Shown one piece after another: positions 5,108 through 8,142 of a DNA stretch of 8,142 nt (positions are counted from its first letter, which is position 1; every line of letters begins with the position of its first letter). The notes below the pieces were generated by a model. The model saw nothing but the letters and a program-made list of their open reading frames with translations, did not search any database and was not told the origin of the DNA. Both the position numbers and the translations under genes were made by a program. The DNA comes from JABJPM01 sp964596705 (GTDB lineage Archaea > Nanobdellota > Nanobdellia > SCGC-AAA011-G17 > PNOQ01): contig CAZQVG010000025.1 in NCBI GenBank assembly GCA_964596705.1, forward strand, positions 1-8,142. The letters are read 5' to 3'.

Positions 5108-5348
5108 GTTAACAACCACAAAGGTAATATTTAGAATTAAAGACCCAAAAACAAATAAAATAGAATTTGAAGGAGATTTTTCTTACCAAGAAATCTATAT
5201 CTATAAAAATAAAGAGAATAAGACCGAACAATCCATCCAGTTTAATATAGATGAAATAAATCATCAAGGAGGCATAGATATTTTCTTCACAACAACCAAA
5301 GACAGAGAGATAGAAGAATTCATAGAAATACTAAAACAATTAATATAA
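5094..5348 (+). CDS. Small alpha/beta protein B' (84 aa), paralogue of B
   Basis: This is the second B-type gene, overlapping the end of A' by 14 bases. Strands are predicted at KVIFRIKD, IEFEGDFSYQEIYIY, SIQFNID and IDIFFTTT, followed by the helix EFIEILKQLI, which is identical to B over ten residues. Between these, the two B proteins share little, so either the pair is old or the interior is under diversifying pressure. The last 34 bases are nearly identical to the end of B at DNA level. The stop is two bases before the second peptidase-MNT gene, placing both in one transcript. There is no known motif. Confidence 0.8.
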   Translation: MGNYKLTTTKVIFRIKDPKTNKIEFEGDFSYQEIYIYKNKENKTEQSIQFNIDEINHQGGIDIFFTTTKDREIEEFIEILKQLI

Positions 5349-5349
5349 A
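5316..5349 (+). repeat. 34-base direct repeat, copy 2 (end of gene B')
   Basis: This matches 4813-4846 with one mismatch. It spans the last codons and stop of B' and leads directly into the ATG of the second peptidase-MNT gene. Confidence 0.85.
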
Positions 5350-5350
5350 A

Positions 5351-6334
5351 ATGCTATTAGATTCTGAATTAAAAAGAATTAATCACATTTACAAAGAATT
5401 ATTAGGATATTGCCCCAAAACAATAAAATTAGAGTATACAAAATCAGTTCCCATAGGAACCTTCTCAATAAGAAACAGAAAAGCATCAATAAATCCAAAT
5501 TTTCCGTTTAGCAAACTTACCTTGCTTCATGAATTTTTTGGACATGGGTTATTTTTTGAATATTCAGACATCGGAAAAAAATTAACAAACCTAGAAGAAG
5601 CCTTATTAAAAGAAGAACAAAGATATTTTAAAGAAGGATTTACATTAGAGGATCTAAGGAGATTTAGATATAATCATCCAATATATCATCAAATAAAACA
5701 TTACGAACAAGAAATCTTAGAGATAAGCGAAGCTTTTGCTATTTGGACAGAATATATGTGGTCACCAAAAGAAATTTTTGAACTTGTCCACAAGAATATT
5801 TCTCCCCTAGCAGAAAAGTTAATAGAATTCTCTAAAAGAGATGGAAAATTAGCGGGGTTCTATAGTGCAGGATTACCAAGAATCCCCACTAAAAAAAGAG
5901 TAATCGAACTGTTAAACGGAATATTCCCAGATCAAACAATAAGGTTAGCTGTCTTATTTGGTTCAAGAAAAAAATATTCAGACGTGGATATCATGGTAGT
6001 TTCAGACAATATAAAATCAATGCATAATAGATGGATAGATATTCGTGCATATACAGAAAAAGAGTTTTTCAAAAAATTAGAATTATTTGATCTAAGAGTT
6101 ATTGATCCCCTTATTTCAGGAGAAATAATAATTCAAGACAGAGATTACAGCCAGATAATCAAAAAGATACAAAATCAAGAGATAAGATGTGAGGCAATAC
6201 AATATAATCTTCATCTTGCCCAAAAGTTTAAAGAAATGGGAAGGGAAGATTATTTTCACAGTTACTCTCTTAATGCATATGCATTAACCAATGGCAAAAA
6301 ATGTTTGAGCTATAGCCAATTAATGAAATTATAA
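5351..6334 (+). CDS. HExxH metallopeptidase-like / minimal nucleotidyltransferase fusion protein 2 (327 aa)
   Basis: This is a paralogue of the 355-aa protein at 1401-2468, with all key positions kept. HEFFGH is at residues 60-65, followed by GLFFEYSDIGKKL as in the first copy. SEAFAIWTE (E127, E134) offers a third zinc ligand. An MNT core follows, FGSRKKYSDVDIMVV (G204, S205, D211, D213), and FDLRVID (D247, D252) fits the later acidic strand. The helical tail ends with NAYALTNGKKCLSY, matching NAELLSNGIKLLT in copy 1. The segment between the HExxH and the glutamate is longer than in copy 1, while the N-terminus is shorter. It is the last gene of the second block, probably cytoplasmic. Peptidase and nucleotidyl transfer activities are predicted from motifs only. 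Confidence 0.85.
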   Translation: MLLDSELKRINHIYKELLGYCPKTIKLEYTKSVPIGTFSIRNRKASINPNFPFSKLTLLHEFFGHGLFFEYSDIGKKLTNLEEALLKEEQRYFKEGFTLEDLRRFRYNHPIYHQIKHYEQEILEISEAFAIWTEYMWSPKEIFELVHKNISPLAEKLIEFSKRDGKLAGFYSAGLPRIPTKKRVIELLNGIFPDQTIRLAVLFGSRKKYSDVDIMVVSDNIKSMHNRWIDIRAYTEKEFFKKLELFDLRVIDPLISGEIIIQDRDYSQIIKKIQNQEIRCEAIQYNLHLAQKFKEMGREDYFHSYSLNAYALTNGKKCLSYSQLMKL

Positions 6335-6336
6335 CA

Positions 6337-6363
6337 ATAATTTTTCAATTAGATTAAAATTAT
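6337..6363. terminator. Candidate bidirectional terminator between convergent genes
   Basis: The inverted repeat ATAATTTT (6337-6344) / AAAATTAT (6356-6363), with an 11-base loop, sits between the convergent stops and overlaps the - strand stop codon. It gives a run of T in both directions (five T on +, four on -). The stem is AT-only and weak, so this is a modest candidate. Confidence 0.35.
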
Positions 6364-7328
6364 CTCCAAGAAAACAATCTACTCAAAAGATACGGACTTT
6401 TTCTTATCTCAACTTTATTCTTTCCACTAACAGGTTTATTTATCACAAAACTATCAAACACCTGCATGTTAGGATAATGTGCTTGTATAACTGCTCTATC
6501 CTTAGTTAATTCCATGGTTAAATAATTATGAGTCTCCTCTGCATATATCCTAGAATCAGGCGGAAAATCAAACGGAGTAGTATGTAAATTTAATCTATGA
6601 GGAACACCACCTGCACCACCAGAAACAACATAATTTATTCCATTAATATAAAATCTCTCATATGCATGAATATGTCCCATAAAAACTGCATCTACGTTAT
6701 GTTCTCTAAATATAGGTTCAAAACCTCTTGCCCAAATCAAAGACCCCCTACTACCTGAAGTATATATTGCCCTATGGAAAAAAACAAACTTATACCTTTT
6801 GTATGAAAAATTAGTCAATGCACTATCCAACCATTCTTTTTGCTCTTCAAAATTTGATTGCACCATTAGATCATCAACATCTAAAACAATAAAGATTGCT
6901 AAAGGATCTACAACATAATAGTATCTCCCTTCTTCATCCCCGTTCTTAGGCAAATTATTAAAGTAATCTAAATAATAATCAACACCAACAGAAGCATCAT
7001 GATTTCCAATTGTTGGATAAAATCTATATTTTTTCACTAATTTCCCAGAAATCTCATCAAAAATATCCCAATTCTCAGGACCAGCAATCTGTCCATCAGG
7101 GGTCTGACCATGAATTAAATCCCCCAAATGAAATACAATATCCGGATCATATTGAAAAATATTTTTAACAATCCTTCTATGTATTGGCTCAGCATATTCA
7201 TAACCAGCATGACTATCTCCATAAATAGCAATTTTAAACGGTTTCTCCCTAAAATGAAAAATATCAATTGCACTTACCAAAGAAAGACTAATTAAAAATA
7301 TACCAATCAACAAAATCTTTTTATCCAT
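6360..7328 (-). CDS. Secreted calcineurin-like / purple-acid-phosphatase-like metallophosphoesterase (322 aa)
   Basis: All classical metallophosphoesterase motifs are visible in order: GDSH (D38, H40), GDLIHG (D70), GNHD (N109, H110, D111), a histidine in FFHRAIY (H185), and GHIHAYER (H219, H221), the last being typical of purple acid phosphatases. YVVSGGAGG near 233-241 also fits that group. These residues bind a two-metal centre that hydrolyses phosphate esters; the substrate is unknown. Residues 1-20 form a signal peptide (two lysines, a hydrophobic core, and SA before IDIF), so it acts outside the membrane. Length fits a single catalytic domain with a short basic tail. It lies 31 bases downstream of the surface-protein gene on the same strand, and the two may be co-expressed. 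Confidence 0.93.
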   Translation of the reverse strand: MDKKILLIGIFLISLSLVSAIDIFHFREKPFKIAIYGDSHAGYEYAEPIHRRIVKNIFQYDPDIVFHLGDLIHGQTPDGQIAGPENWDIFDEISGKLVKKYRFYPTIGNHDASVGVDYYLDYFNNLPKNGDEEGRYYYVVDPLAIFIVLDVDDLMVQSNFEEQKEWLDSALTNFSYKRYKFVFFHRAIYTSGSRGSLIWARGFEPIFREHNVDAVFMGHIHAYERFYINGINYVVSGGAGGVPHRLNLHTTPFDFPPDSRIYAEETHNYLTMELTKDRAVIQAHYPNMQVFDSFVINKPVSGKNKVEIRKSPYLLSRLFSWR

Positions 7329-7334
7329 AAACTT

Positions 7335-7347
7335 AAAAAAAAGAAGT
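7335..7347 (-). terminator. T-rich tract between the surface-protein and phosphoesterase genes
   Basis: On the - strand a run ending in eight T (7335-7342), preceded by CTTC, follows the stop of the surface-protein gene by 12 bases and lies six bases before the next ATG. It may cause partial termination of the upstream transcript. No hairpin is evident. Confidence 0.25.
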
Positions 7348-7359
7348 TATTAATAAAAT

Positions 7360-8142
7360 TTACGCTTTCCTTATATACTTAAACTCTTGCACAATCTTAT
7401 AAAAGTAAAATACCATCGCAGCCAACACTAAAGCATTTATCAATATAAATCCAAGGTAAGTTTTGCTATCTTTAGGCGCACTTAACTGCGGATTCAAAAC
7501 TAAAACTTCTTCACCTTCATTCACTTTCTCATTATTAGTTTCTTCCTCAACACTATTTTCAACAGTCGCAGCAACATCTAAATTTTCCTCTTTTATTTCC
7601 TCAACATACAAATCAAACTTAGAAGTTCCTATATTACTAGCTTTCACAATTAAATCAGAAACACCATCACCATCAACATCTACCTCTTGTTCTTCACCCT
7701 CATACAAAATAACTTCAAAAGGATCAGAATAAATAGTTACTCTTACTGCTTTCTTATTTTTTTCTCTATCCCTAAATACCTCTCTAACCTTAATTTTATG
7801 TTCTTCACCCTTAACATCTAAAATAACACTGTCTTTTCTTCTTATTTGCTCCCAAACATAAACTTGATTCTCATTTCCTCCATTTAACAAATTTCCATTA
7901 TTATTTCCATTAATTTGAACACTCTCACCACTTATAGCCTCACTACGATCCTCCATAATAGCAGCATCATTTGTTCTATAAATTCTTCCAGAATACCCTC
8001 CAACATCTTCATCATTGCTTGGAGTATAACAACTTCCTGTTTCATTATTACAACTTTGACCACTTGGACAACCACATGTACCACAATCTTCCACCAAAGT
8101 TGCATTTGAATTACAATAATAAGGTTTATCTGAAGAACAACT
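7360..8142 (-). CDS. Cys-rich, membrane-anchored surface protein, 5'-partial (260 aa visible)
   Basis: The frame is open to the right edge, so the true start lies outside; a TTG at 8097 is internal. Visible residues 1-40 carry seven cysteines, including the cluster CGTCGC and a GQSC...C pattern, like small disulfide-rich repeats of archaeal surface proteins. Two N-x-T sequons (N13, N33) suit an exposed, glycosylated region. A beta-rich domain (about 94-183) contains DVDGDGVSD (D155, D157, D159, D163), a calcium-binding-loop type motif. A Glu/Asn-rich linker (about 183-215) leads to a transmembrane helix (about 229-249) and a basic cytoplasmic tail (FKYIRKA). A stalked cell-surface protein anchored at its C-terminus is the best reading. 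Its exact role is unknown. Confidence 0.8.
   Translation of the reverse strand, partial: SCSSDKPYYCNSNATLVEDCGTCGCPSGQSCNNETGSCYTPSNDEDVGGYSGRIYRTNDAAIMEDRSEAISGESVQINGNNNGNLLNGGNENQVYVWEQIRRKDSVILDVKGEEHKIKVREVFRDREKNKKAVRVTIYSDPFEVILYEGEEQEVDVDGDGVSDLIVKASNIGTSKFDLYVEEIKEENLDVAATVENSVEEETNNEKVNEGEEVLVLNPQLSAPKDSKTYLGFILINALVLAAMVFYFYKIVQEFKYIRKA
7371..7380 (-). promoter_or_regulatory. Possible TATA box for the phosphoesterase gene
   Basis: AAGTATATAA on the - strand, within the last codons of the upstream gene, lies about 45 bases before the phosphoesterase ATG. It would place transcription start near 7348 with a short leader. It is also plain coding sequence (Lys-Tyr-Ile), so chance is a real alternative. 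Confidence 0.3.

Noticed and set aside
4837..5121. Open frame of about 94 codons on the - strand
   Set aside because: It lies opposite A', whose paralogy with A and tight operon spacing support the + strand. The predicted product is a Phe/Ser/Leu/Ile-rich string typical of the reverse of Lys/Glu-rich coding.
6227..6260. R-x4-H (REDYFH) in the tail of fusion protein 2, as a possible HEPN RNase motif
   Set aside because: The aligned tail of fusion protein 1 has no histidine at that place, so the motif is not conserved between the paralogues and is probably chance.
8095..8097. TTG as the start of the surface-protein gene
   Set aside because: The frame stays open to the window edge and the upstream residues continue the same Cys-rich pattern, so the gene is simply cut by the border.

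Overview
The window is AT-rich, with very short intergenic gaps, many start/stop overlaps and almost no Shine-Dalgarno sequences. Three things suggest an archaeon, most likely a DPANN lineage of the Woesearchaeota/Pacearchaeota kind: an archaeal-style TATA box followed at the expected distance by a GGAGG ribosome site, U-rich candidate terminators, and at the right end a Cys-rich, Asp-rich surface protein with a C-terminal membrane anchor. This assignment is inference. No RNA gene, CRISPR array or transposase is visible.

Positions 1-6334, all on the + strand, form an accessory array of small unrecognised genes around two paralogous large genes (1401-2468 and 5351-6334). Each large protein joins an N-terminal HExxH metallopeptidase-like domain to a C-terminal minimal nucleotidyltransferase (MNT) domain. 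The first block (1-3484) runs as follows: the tail of a 107-aa gene (1-65), a small helical gene S1 (76-330), an MQLE-start gene (345-662), a second S-type gene S3 (694-948), a helical 156-aa gene (941-1411), the first peptidase-MNT gene, and the complete 107-aa gene (2465-2788). It then begins to repeat itself with a frameshifted S copy (2799-3061), a stub resembling the start of the second peptidase-MNT gene (3048-3128), and an apparently decaying helical gene (3125-3484 and beyond). From 3485 to 3797 there is degraded DNA and then a promoter.

The second block (3798-6334) is a tight operon: a second MQLE-start gene, a tandemly duplicated pair of about 85-aa alpha/beta proteins (A-B-A'-B'), and the second peptidase-MNT gene. 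Small genes therefore come and go in paralogous sets next to a conserved large gene. Junction sequences are kept while gene interiors differ. This pattern resembles toxin-antitoxin, polymorphic-toxin or immunity loci. No gene has a proven role, and a conflict or regulatory function is a hypothesis.

Positions 6360-8142, all on the - strand and convergent with the array, look like ordinary cell-envelope genes: a secreted calcineurin-like/purple-acid-phosphatase-like metallophosphoesterase, and upstream of it a membrane-anchored surface protein whose 5' end lies beyond the right edge.
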